In this document: piece after piece, positions 37,701 through 48,834 of the stretch
How positions within the stretch are numbered: position 1 is the first letter of the stretch
Layout: every line of letters begins with the position of its first letter
Origin: Panaeolus papilionaceus
Lineage: Eukaryota > Basidiomycota > Agaricomycetes > Agaricales
Length of the DNA: 64,000 nt
Assembly: GCA_015501605.1 (NCBI GenBank)
Contig: JADNRZ010000013.1
Span: forward strand, 744,001 to 808,000
Direction: 5' to 3'
The notes under the pieces: generated by a model
Told to the model about the DNA's origin: nothing
The model's input: the letters and a program-made list of their open reading frames with translations, nothing else
Database searches by the model: none
Position numbers and translations under genes: made by a program

Positions 37701-40700
37701 GCAGCACGGTTTCGACCTCTTCGCGACGATTACGGGTGTAGTGATAGAAGAATGGATTGACTTCGTCATAGGCTTCGTCCTTTAGCTCGTACAATCCTGT
37801 TTCAGTGGGACCTTCTGGGGGACGGAAGTTTGCCACCTCTCGGAGCATTCCCTCAAACGAGGGATCGTCAACAAGTCGCTCCGCAACCCGCTTCACCAAA
37901 TCGGTGAAACTACAAGGTCCCATGGCAAGGGCGTGAATAATTTCTCGTCTGATCGCGAGAGGCATAGGCATTTTACAGGCGTTGGCGTTCTCACTGAAGA
38001 TAGTGATGAAGACGTAGAAGACCTCCTCGACCATGCTTCCGAGTTGTGTGCCCTCGTACTTGGATTGCATGTGTGACCCGGAGAAGTAATTGATGAGGCC
38101 GAAGCGATCAAGGATGGTGACGATGGTGAGTTCTTGGGGGACGATGACTAGGGCGGTTTGGAGGATGAAAAGATCTTGGTCGTAACATAGCTCACGGAGC
38201 ATGTAGTCGCGATAGTGAAGGAGTTGACCTCGGATGGCAAACCCATTGCGGACCCATAGACCAGTACGGATCTGAGCAATCATGGCAAGGACTACGCAAG
38301 AAAGCTGTCAAGACAAATTGGTAAAAATTAAAGGGGGAATATACTGACCTCTAAGAGGGAAATCAACGACAGTCAGTATAGCATCAGTACTGGCCGAGCT
38401 GAAGACACCCCTAAGGCCATTTGCTATCCCAATTTTACGCAGCTCGTCATCACTCAACAAATCTGTGTGTTTTAGGAGCTCCGCTAGCAGCCAATGAAGG
38501 GAATGATGGAAGCTAACCCATCCCTCAGATACGTCAAAGTCGACAGTCTTGTACGTCCTGTCGTTAAAGGCAACATTGTGGAAGACTGGTGGTGCGAACT
38601 TGGTGCGATCCAGCCTTTCTTCCGACAGAGTGCAGACCATGAGAATGGAATGTAGCACACTTCCAATAGCACTGACGAGCTCTACAGTGGAAGCTCTCGA
38701 AAAGGCTTCACCAAAAACCTTGATAACACGGGAGAGGCTGAGCGTGACGTTGAAAACACTGATCCAGGCATCGGTTTCATATTCGACGTGATTCTGAACT
38801 GCGCGTTTGTTGGGATTGAGACACATGAAAAGACGGCACGTAGATGCGAAGTTTTGAAGATAAAGAGCGGAGTGCGCGATGAGGTCCTGAACTTGGGAGG
38901 TGTGCGCTAGATATCGGAGATCGCTGAAAACTGGCATAAAGCGTTTCGACTTGAAGGGGAAGCTGTCAACATCGATGGTGCCAACGCCGATCATGTTATT
39001 AGGTGGGTGTGCAGTATTTGCGGCTGCACCTGCAGGAGGGGCTGGTGCTGGTGGTGCTGCATTAGGCGATACGGCGCCTGTGGTACCGTACACGATCCTT
39101 TTGTCAACTATCCGATTTGTAAAAAAGCTGGTAATTATTGCCAGTAGTCGCTGAACAAGCCGATGATTCCGAGCAATATGGCCAGACACCGACGGAACGG
39201 TAAAGAGCTGAAGGGCAAAGTATTTGATGCTCGTTTCTGCCTCTCGGTCTACTAGCAAGTATGCGTCGATAACACGGTGATAAATGTTGGCAAAATGTCC
39301 CGCTGAAAAAGGAGTTAGAGTATGGTATAAAGTAGAAAACAATTGGAACACACCGATTGCAAGCTTGTGAGCCCTACTAACCGATATTACGGAGGCGTAT
39401 ATTTCTTTGAGGCTTAAACGGGGTCTCTTCCAGAGGCGGGTGTGATATAGAAGTAAGGTGTCGATTCTTGTGGGATTGGGTATCTCTCCTTCGAGGTTGA
39501 GAGCGGTGTTGGGTTGCAGATGTTTTGTGAAAGAGTTCATCTGCCTTGGACTCAACAACTCTGCGGCGAGACACTCTCTAATGGTCAAGGTATCTGTCCC
39601 AAGCCTGCTCCGGGTTAAGTCCAATAACCACTCAATGATGACGCTGACAATCTGCTCGCAAAAGGTGTCGTACGCTCTACGGATAGTGACACCCAGGTCA
39701 ATCTGAGCAATGGCCTGAGCTGTCTCCAGTAACCGAACAGCGTTGGAATTGGTGTCGATAATATCCCGTCCCTGCTCATCGATGCGCCTTACGACCTCCG
39801 AAGCCTCCTCAGGCGTGCGATTCGTCATGTCCACCAGAAGCTTGGCTACCTCCTCGTACGAGTGTTTGTCGTCGTTCCAAATGACGATGCAGTACTGGTC
39901 TTTCATCATGGGATCCGCGGAAGGTTGTAGACGTAGGTCGGCTTCGTTTCCTGGCACAGAGGGTTCGTCTGGTGAGTAATCCAAGGTATCTAATAGAAAG
40001 TCGAGAGCAAAAGCTATGGTCTTTCGCATGGATTCCCTGAGATCAGAGGTTATAGGGACGCGGAAGGAGTAATTAGGGGCAGGCGGGAGCTCGTCCGGAA
40101 GTGGCTTGAGTATCATCCGTGGTGTCATATCCTGAGGATCCCCAGGTCCAGCTGGAGGATGATGGGGACATTGAATATTTCTCCTCCACGCTTCTTCATC
40201 TCCACAATCACAGCATCCCCCAGACTGTTGCGCGATGAAGAAGCTGACGTTGTGCCCAGTATGGTCAGTCGCGTGAAAGCACCGCGTACAGAGGACACAG
40301 CTATCATCTAGTGCACAGTCTCTTAAGATATGATTAGAAGGACGATTATAAAAGTATTTGATGATAACAGAAATATATTGACATACTTGCAACGATAACA
40401 ACTCTCGCCTTTCTTGAAGATGTGGCTACATGGTCTTCCTGGTACCAATGGGTCCACCTTCCCTGCACCCGAGAATCCAACGCTAGCTTGATACTCGCTC
40501 AGTAGCATATGTGGAGGGACTTGTGAGGTGCCGCTCTGAAGAAATAAATGAGGATATTGACCCATGAAAGCGATATAAAGCTTGGTGATAATCTCGGCTC
40601 GTGCAGTGGGTGTAAAGACATATTTCCTGGAACCTGGCATGATCTCCAAAGCGAACCTAAGGTCCGATAAGAGGTCTGTATGTGTCGATGGAGGACGCCT

Positions 40701-40730
40701 TGTGGGGAAGAAGGAGGAAAGGCCGGACAT
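34755..40730 (-). CDS. UBR1: UBR1-type N-end rule E3 ubiquitin ligase
   Basis: N-recognin E3 ligase that binds destabilising N-terminal residues and, with an E2, ubiquitinates substrates for the proteasome. Six exons (40387-40730, 39354-40321, 38349-39302, 35144-38291, 34953-35081, 34755-34893) join in frame to 1893 aa. The UBR box is [33 protein letters not shown]...HTGH...GGCCDCGDEEAW (about residues 98-170). A ClpS-like N-domain follows (YCIVIWNDDKHSYEEVAKLL). The middle has the conserved PLRVLAMIAQIRTGLWVRNG. The RING-H2 region is TCIVCQEDL...HMMHLDCF...CPLCKSLGN. The C-terminal autoinhibitory domain ends YLDAHGEVDLSMSRRGRRQFL and WLSHGIPSMVARKLEST. The exon of 3148 nt is unusually long for this genome. 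The 51-nt intron 39303-39353 is stop-free. Confidence 0.95.
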
Positions 40731-40816
40731 CGTGGTTGAAGTGAGAGAGAGGTGATCACTGCAGTAATTGACTCGGTCAATCTAATTCCACCATTGCCTC
40801 TTGATCTCTGCCATCA
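40731..40816. promoter_or_regulatory. bidirectional UBR1/TRS33 promoter
   Basis: Only 86 bp separate the start codons of UBR1 (minus) and the TRAPP subunit gene (plus), so both must initiate from this shared stretch. No TATA box is seen, which fits housekeeping genes. Confidence 0.6.
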
Positions 40817-41739
40817 ATGTCCACAACAAACCAACCTGCTATATCGGCCTCCTTAATGGCTCTGGCGGAGCCACCTCTACAACAAATGGATGGTGCAGCT
40901 ATGGATTACTTTTTAATTGAGATGGTGGCTACCCTACGCGAGTCTGCTGCAGTAGCAACAGCGCGCTCGAAAAAGATCGAGCAAGAAATGGTGGACGCCG
41001 GCTTGATCCCACCACCACCACCTGTGCCATCGTCTTTAAAGAAAGAAAGTTCTGCAAGGGACTCTGTAACAAGCTTGAACTCGAAATCTGGTAGTGCGAA
41101 TGGGAAGGCTGCCGTCGATGAGGAAGAGGAACCCGTGAGGCAGAGGTTGGAAGCTATCGGGGTGCATGTCGGTGCCAATTTCTCAGAACGGTGTGTTTTT
41201 TATATCGCTATCACCTGTTTTTACTTGCATTGAATGCTTCAGACCATAGACTCTGTCGTGATAGACCTATGTTCGCAGATACCTTGGATGCCGTGAAATT
41301 CATATGCAAGGACATCTGGGCAGCGTTCTGGGATAAACAGGTAGACAATCTGCGCACGAACCATAGGGTCAGGGTCTTTCACGTCGAGGCGTTGTCCCTT
41401 ATTAACTAACTATCGTCAGGGAGTTTACGTGCTGCATGATAATGCGTTTAAACCTATAACCCGTCTGTCATCTTGGGAATCTCGTGCTGAAGCTGTAAAG
41501 CGCGCCCGTTTGGTACTTATCACCCACCTCGCTCATGATCTGTATATGCTGACGCCATTTAGTATGCTGCTATGCCTGCAGGAATTGTTAAAGGAGTTCT
41601 ATCGCGGTTAGGTTATAATGCAACAGTTGTGCCGGAGATCGGGACAATGCCTCAATGTATGAATCACTATCGTATCTAAACCCCAGCTAATCCTCGTATT
41701 GCAGGTACATTTCAAATCAAGTTACCCAGGAACCCATAA
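40817..41739 (+). CDS. TRS33: TRAPP complex subunit Trs33/TRAPPC6
   Basis: Small subunit of the TRAPP tethering/Rab-GEF complex in ER-Golgi and Golgi traffic. The five exons (40817-41190, 41250-41367, 41420-41512, 41563-41656, 41705-41739) join in frame to 237 aa. The first 115 residues contain a helix (MDYFLIEMVATLRESA), then a low-complexity insert (IPPPPPVPSSLKKESS, DEEEEPVRQRLEAIGVHVG). The family core follows: [62 protein letters not shown] and FQIKLPRNP. The insert makes it longer than yeast or animal homologs. Confidence 0.93.
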
Positions 41740-42477
41740 GATTCCCCTGTATCATACTAGGCTTCGACCCAAATACCTTAATATCTTTGCTGGCTTTGAT
41801 TTATGCCAACGCAGCTGCTTTGTGAATCTTCCGAGTCAATGTGCATCCTGAATATGCAGAATCCCCCGGGTGCAACTTCAGCGCCAGATAAGAGCCGCAC
41901 ACAACTGAAACGTATATGTATGTAATTTCAGCTTAAGCTGACACCAGAAATCGCGAAAATTGTCTTTATCTCGACTCGTCTTTGGTGAAGTCCCCGATGT
42001 CGATTGCGAGAGTATATGCGACTTACGCTCCTCCTCCAGATTCTCGCATCTATAAATGGGAGCGGTGCACCTGTGTTGCGGCCCATTCTATGGTTTCATG
42101 GCAGTGGTAGTGACGCATGTGAGCATATTCATGAATCCACCGGAATACATCACGCTTCGTAGCGCATTTTTAAAGCACACAGTTCAGGTTTCTCTGGGCG
42201 TCTCAGTCACCTGGACCAGTTACTAAACTTCCAGAATTTTCTAACAATATCCAGTGTTAACATGCTAACTTCGCGTCCTTGATTATGAGTGTGGTTTGTT
42301 AGGTTAATCTGGGCGTGCCAAAGGACGACAGTCAAGGCAGATGTGGGAACGACCTTCCTAATAGCGAATTTCGAAATCGAAATCAAATTCGCTTCACACC
42401 CATGGCTTTTTAACGCAACATGTTATCTGTTCAGCCCACATCCATCCCCTACACCACCTTCCATCTACCACACCAAA
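41740..42477. other. intergenic, no gene seen
   Basis: About 0.7 kb upstream of ACR3, presumably including its promoter. The short frames lack any family signal. Confidence 0.5.
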
Positions 42478-43921
42478 ATGTCCGAAGAAAAGACGTCTGT
42501 TGCGGCCACCAGCGCAGAACATGATACAGTGACGGACCCTCATACCCCAGCTCCATGTAAGTAGATCTCTTTCGCCACATTGCTGCTTATTGACATGGCT
42601 TTTCTAGCCCCCTTCAAGGAACTCGGCATCCTAGATCGTTTATTGACGCCATTTATTTTTGTTGCGATGGTCATCGGTGTCCTCTTAGGAGAGTTCGTTC
42701 CCGAAGTGCGTGATGCACTCGATACCGCAAAGTTCGACACCGTCTCTGTCCGTAAGTACACACTCACCGACGCGTTCCATTGACATCAAGAAACTAAGGA
42801 CTCCACCTATAGCTATTGCAATTGGCTTGATATTTATGATGTGGCCAATCTTGACAAAAGTTCAGTACGAGAAGCTTCCGTCCATCTTCTCGACATCACG
42901 CTTGTGGAAACATATCGGAATTTCTATCATTCTGAATTGGATTGTCGGCCCTTTCCTGATGCTCGGACTCGCGTGGGCCACGCTCCCCGATCTTCCTGGT
43001 TACAGGACGGGTGTGATCATGGTTGGAATCGCTCGGTGCATTGCCATGGTCATGATTTGGACAGATCTCGCCAGGGGTGATAGTGAATACAGCGCCATCC
43101 TTGTCGTGATCAACGCAGTCATGCAGATCGTGTTGTTTTCGCCGTTTTCCGTACTCTTCATCAATATTATTGGTGGTCAAGATTCGGTCCACGTAAAGTA
43201 CAAAGACGTAGCTGTCTCTGTCGTCATTGTAAGTGATACAAACAGACGAGAAGAGTGGTCCTAACACTTTGGTTTGATTCAGTATCTTGGGATACCCTTG
43301 GTGGCTGGTGTAATAACCAGATACTTAGTCATTTTCGTTTCTGGCAAACGCTTTTTTGAGAAGCGATTTTTGCCAGTATTCTCGCCTCTCGCGCTTCTTG
43401 GGCTTTTGTACACCATCATCGTACTTTTCGCGTATCAAGGCCACAGAATTATTCACAACTTGGGACCCGTCTTCCGTGTCTTCGTACCCCAGATCCTTTA
43501 CTTCGTGGTGATGTGGACCGGAACTTTCTACTTTATCTATCGTCTTTCCAAGCGGGAAGTCGTAAAAGCAACCGGCCAGCGAACCTTCGGGTATGACATG
43601 GCAGTTGTGCAAGCTTTCACTGCATCCAGCAATAACTTCGTAAGTATCTTTGGGTTCTTTGTTTATAGATAGTAGCTGACTATATTTTTGTCTCATGGTG
43701 ATTAGGAATTGGCTATTGCTGTCGCAATTGCAGTCTTCGGTGTTAACTCTGAGCAGGCGTTGGCAGCCACCATTGGCCCACTGGTTGAAGTACCTGTTTT
43801 GCTTGGGCTGACCTGGGTTGCGTTGTATTTCAAGGCGAAGATTAACTGGGATGGTCATAGCGGACCTCTAGATTCTGAAAAGGCATCTAATGCTTCGATT
43901 GTCAAATCGTCATTACAGTAG
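42478..43921 (+). CDS. ACR3: ACR3 arsenite efflux carrier
   Basis: Plasma-membrane As(III) (and possibly Sb(III)) extruder of the ACR3 branch of the bile/arsenite/riboflavin transporter superfamily. The five exons (42478-42556, 42608-42751, 42813-43228, 43283-43639, 43706-43921) join in frame to 403 aa with about ten membrane segments. Signatures are [57 protein letters not shown] followed by [20 protein letters not shown] (carrying the Cys essential in characterised ACR3 proteins), and [19 protein letters not shown] (conserved Glu). No arsenate reductase (ACR2) or ACR1 regulator gene is adjacent, unlike the yeast cluster. Confidence 0.95.
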
Positions 43922-45640
43922 CGCGCCAAATTTGGCTTTCCTTCTCCCTATGTTTACGATCTTTTTCAATCATGTACACCTAGACGTATTATCCGGAATT
44001 TTGATAATTTATATCCTCATCATACGAGCAACGAGATGAACTCTGATAAATGTCTAGTTGACAGGGGCAGAAGCTAAGGTTAGGGTTATTTCCCCGCACC
44101 CGTCCTGAAAACATGAAACACGTCCATCATCCGTTCACCATCATGTCGGTTCTGTCCCTGATGTATCATCATCTCTTTCTAAGTCTTGAGCTCGACTAAA
44201 CGAGGTGCTAGCTGTAATATTTTTATCTGGTCTGATTCATCACATCTTAGCCTTCTATGGGCAACATAGGCTCGAAGTTGACCGTGCGCTGCCGCCGTAC
44301 GAATTCTGACGCGACTCCGATGGACAGACGGGCTGGAGCTGTACATCATGTCATGTAGTTACCTCGGGCACTGAAAATATTGAATTGTCAATCAAGGATC
44401 ACTTCAAAAGCACTGCAGGCACAGAACGAGGGTCGTGACGGACCCAAGCTGGTACCTTTGAGTTGAAGGTACGCTCTTCGGTTTCTTGACCCATCCGGAT
44501 CCGTGTTTACAGTTGCTCTCAGTTCGTTGCAGTCCTCTTGATTTCATGTTGGCTTCCACCATTCCTGTTGGAGACATGTACATGTATGATACAGACAAGC
44601 GAAACCTGAGAGATGGATCTATTATTCCGCTGCGAGGAAAACTGCGAAAATCCACTCTCCTGTGATTTGTTTGATGTTGGAGATGTCAACTGTTGTCCAT
44701 AACTAGAAGTAGGGATGCACTGAACTGACATCGTTGTGGGTTCTTGTGGGTCAGTTGGCGTCATTGCTATTCTACAATTTCATGTTGCATTCAAGTGGTA
44801 TTTATTCACTTCTGGTTCCACCCGTTCAATTTGCTGACTTTTATTTCAGCTACTTTGACAGTTTCTCGACAACCCAACAGGGCTGTAAAGCAAGAGGTTT
44901 TGATGTCTCAGTAACTCTACAAATTGATATATTTGATATCCGAATATGGTCCCTCAGGCTCTCAACTGTTTCGCCCTCAAACACTCATATTTTGCGGGAC
45001 ATCAATAAGCTCACAACGGCGATTTAGACAGGGAAGAATATTCTGCAGGCATACTGGTGTCGGGTGTTCATATGTCTCGGCGATACCTTTTCAAGTGAGG
45101 TCTTCGCGCACTTCCGTCGGCTCATTCGAATAAAGTATGCCGCTGCACTTGCATAATTTTGCTATCCACTTCACCCAGAAATTGAGTATAGGATAGGTTC
45201 GCCGTTTTCTTTCTACCTGATGATGTCAGTGCACTAATATTTGTGTTTTAGGTGCAATTCCTCGGAGTACCACACTCCTGATGATCCAATTAGATGTCAT
45301 CTGTGTCAGAGCATGCATTTTTAGTTGGAATCCTCTCCACGATACAGATCCATGCTCGCCAAGACTAGTCACTGCGACGGGTAGCCCTGGAACTAGTATG
45401 CATCTTGCATCCCTGAATCTATGTATGTTAATCCATCGGTGACAATGCAATGCACGCACCGACTCTCGTTGATCCGACATAACTCTTTCTCAGCTGAATC
45501 ACGCTCGGGAGCTCATCCAGCGGCCTATGCAGGACCTCGCCAGATCTAACATATGGCGCTCATTTTGGCTCCTGACCACCCTTACTCATGGCGCAGATCT
45601 CAAAAAGGGATTCAGATTCATTCCACACCGTGGTTTTACA
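43922..45640. other. intergenic, no gene seen
   Basis: About 1.7 kb between ACR3 and the P450. Many short frames occur on both strands without protein-like composition or splice continuity. Confidence 0.5.
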
Positions 45641-45646
45641 TATAAA
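45641..45646 (+). promoter_or_regulatory. TATA box of the P450 gene
   Basis: TATAAA lies 85 bp upstream of the chosen P450 start codon at 45731. Its distance supports that Met over the in-frame codons further upstream. Confidence 0.4.
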
Positions 45647-45730
45647 CCCCTCTTTTATATTGATTCTCCACTCATCCTGGTTTTTTATATATCCCTATTC
45701 TTCAACATCTCCCTATTTTATTGCTTTATA

Positions 45731-48251
45731 ATGGGCATTTCAGTTGGATCTATTGCTCTCGACGTCGTGCTATTCTACCTCCTTTATCGCGGTGGATCAT
45801 GGCTGTTTACACCATTAATATTCGGCACTCCCTTCGCGGAATTACCTGGTCCTCTGCCTGTTTCATGGGCAATGGGTAAGCGCCTTTAACTTCGTCGTCG
45901 GCGTCTGCTGATACTACTTTTAGGGAACTTGGGTCAGCTGTTCAATGCCAAGGGTCTTCCATTTCATCAGTCTCTCGTCGATATGTACGGTGGGCTTGTC
46001 AAAATCTACGGCTTCTTCGGGGTGAGTTTTCAATGGTTAATTCAAGACGAGCGCGGACGAGCGCTGAGTGCACTCCTTATGCACAGGATGAACAACTCTA
46101 TGTGTCCGATCCTCAAGCACTCCAAAGTATCATTATGAAAGATCAGGACTCCTATGAAGAGACTGCTGTCTTCATCGAGTGAGTGGTGACATTTTTTTTA
46201 CGTGAAGAATTCGGGGCTTATTGACTTCCTCCTAGGACCAACAAAGCTATTTTCGGTCCTGGACTTGTGGCGACGATTGGTAGGGAGCCTTTTACTCCTT
46301 GATAATAGTCTATCTAATCGCCGTTTACAGGAGAGCAGCACAAAAAGCAGCGTCGCCTTGTAACTCCTATATTCCAAGTGTCATACCTAAAAAAGTTGAC
46401 ACCACTGTTTTATGACATCTCCGAAAAGGTGACTATCGTTTCTTTGCCCTTTTGGCGCTCGCGAAATCCTTTACGGGTCATACTGATGTGCGCTCTATTC
46501 ATGGGACCTTCATTCAGCTTGCCAGTGTGATGTCACGAGAGATAGAGACAGGCGATGTCGACAGCAAGGAGCGTAAAAGCGGTGTCCTAGATATGTCAGA
46601 GTGGATGGGTCGAGTCGCTTTGGAATCCGTTGGGAGGGCCATCCTTGGATATTCATTCGATCCATTGGACTCCCCACACAACAATCAGTACACAAGTGCC
46701 ATCAAAGAGTTGATGTGAGTCTTAATGATTCCTATGATCCTCGTGTTGGTTACTCACAACAATGATCAGCCCGACATTATTCTCTTTGGCACTAGTTAGG
46801 CAGTTCGCTCCATTCCTGTCAAAACTGGGACCCGCTTCATTCAGGAGGAAGTTGGTTGAATGGACACCGCACCAAGCTGTTCAAAAAGTCAAAGATATGT
46901 CAGATGTCATGCATCAAACTGCTCAAAGCATCTTGGAAGAGAAAAGACGCGCGTTTTCCACTGAAAAGATGGAAGACTCAGACGACAAAGATATCATCAG
47001 TATTCTTTGTAGGTGATTTCTATTTCAAGCTTGCTGCGTGTATCTAATAATTTATAGTGCGATCAAACGAGGTTGCTAAAGAAAAGGGACGAGAGCAGCT
47101 TTCAGATGTCGAGTTGACTGGCCAGATGACGTATGTCCTTCATCGTCGATTGTAGTGGAGTCGTGCTGACAGTTTCTGTCAACCCTTCAATATCTAGTGT
47201 CCTGATTTTCGGCGCACAGGATACAACATCATCACTACTATCTCGCATCCTTCACTTGTTATCTCTGAACCCAGACGTACAGAAACGTGTGAGACAGGAG
47301 CTACACGAGGCGCGGAATGATAACGTTTTGGCTGATAACCCAAATCGATTGGGTTATGATGCTCTATCAGAACTCCCATGGCTGGATGCTGTAGTTAAAG
47401 AAACTTTACGCCTGTGAGTCGTTTGAAGCCTCATTTTTCTCCATCGACCCATTAACGGATCTTCCAGATACCCACCGGTACCATTCGTCAGGAGAACGTG
47501 CGTAATGTTGTCGTCTAGATGAAATAAAGTGACGAGCTTCTGACCCTTCCACAGTGCCATTAGGGATACGGTTCTGCCATATTCTCGGACAGAAGCAGAT
47601 GGTGCAGTGAAGCCTGCGACCATTCGGGTACCTAAAGGGACAACACTTTTTGTCAGTATTTTGGGGTGTAACCGTCTGGAAGCTGTTTGGGGACCAGACG
47701 CGAAGCAGTGGAAGCCAGAGCGTTGGTTAGACCCTTCTAGAGGTGCGGAGAACCCAAATGTCAAGTATACGCCACCCATGGGTGACGGACTGCGTCCACC
47801 GGGGATTTATCACAACATGTCAGTCTCCATCGCCTAACTTTTTTTGCTCTCCCTACTCTGATTGGCTCTTGAAATTTTTTTACTGACCTGCCGTTATTCC
47901 TAGGCTGTCATTCCTTGGCGGTGGGAGGTCGTGTGTGTATGTTGTTTTACCTTCATTGAATCATCATTCATGTGTCTGACGGATGGTCCATTGTTTTCAC
48001 AGCGGGTATAGATTTGCACTTATTGAGATGAGTACGTACACATGATGTTTCTTGAATGATTTTGACTCGGTGCTGACCTCGTTGTAGAGGTTCTGCTGGC
48101 TACTCTTTTGGCGAAATTCGAATTCTCATGCACCAAAGATGAAGTCGTGTGGAACCTTTCCCAGATCATAGGCCCCTCTGTAAAAATTGGGGAGGAAGAG
48201 AAAAAAGGTTTGCCGCTTAAGGTAGTTGCCATTGATGAGATGCCGGTTTAA
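45731..48251 (+). CDS. microsomal cytochrome P450
   Basis: Haem-thiolate monooxygenase of the fungal ER membrane; substrate unknown. The 14 exons (45731-45875, 45924-46021, 46087-46178, 46236-46279, 46331-46428, 46518-46714, 46770-47008, 47058-47130, 47198-47413, 47468-47497, 47555-47818, 47904-47936, 48003-48031, 48088-48251) join in frame to 573 aa. The N-terminal anchor (SIALDVVLFYLLYR) is followed by a Pro-rich hinge (AELPGPLP). The C-helix region is HKKQRRLVTPIF, the I-helix VLIFGAQDTTSS, the K-helix KETLR, then YPPVPFVRR, PERW and the haem loop FLGGGRSCVGYRFA, whose Cys is the haem ligand. All core motifs are present. The start is set by the TATA spacing and by the anchor beginning right at MGISVG. 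Confidence 0.93.
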
Positions 48252-48834
48252 CGACACTAGTACGGTTTATTCTTATGCTTGTATGATTAAATTTAGACCT
48301 GTTAGTTTATTTCACGAATACTGTATCGTAGTGGTGCTGTTATGTAATATTAGAATGGAACGCTATGATAGACAACAAACCTCCTCAACTCTACCTCTAA
48401 CAACTACCACCTCCTTTCCTCCAATCTTTTGGGAAAGGCTTTGGTGCTTCCAGGTGGGTTTAATTGATAAGATAATATAATACAATAATCTAAGCGGAAC
48501 ACGTTGCCGTCGTTGATCAATTGATTTCTCCTTATGTTCAGTCACCATCAGGCACGTTGTGGTCATTTATATATGTTAGCTTTTTTCACCTTTTATTCTT
48601 CACAGACACCCTCATAACCAACTATTTTGTAGCATCGTCAGCCATGGAGACTTGAGTTGCCGAGGTCCATCGGGCCCTCCCCTTCTCAAGTACATTTGTT
48701 CGTTATCTCTGGCCTTAGTGCCTCGAGATATCAATTTCTAACTCAGAGTGTCGTCCACAAAACCCACTATACGAGCCATTTAATTCATACGAACATATCG
48801 ACGCAAAGGCGCCTTAAATAACCACTAGGTCCCC
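48252..48834. other. P450-GCN2 spacer
   Basis: About 0.6 kb of 3' flank and GCN2 promoter/leader. No gene was seen. Confidence 0.5.

Noticed and set aside
45527..45730. Upstream in-frame extension of the P450 first exon
   Set aside because: It adds a second hydrophobic stretch before the normal anchor and would lie across the TATA box, so the Met at 45731 is preferred.
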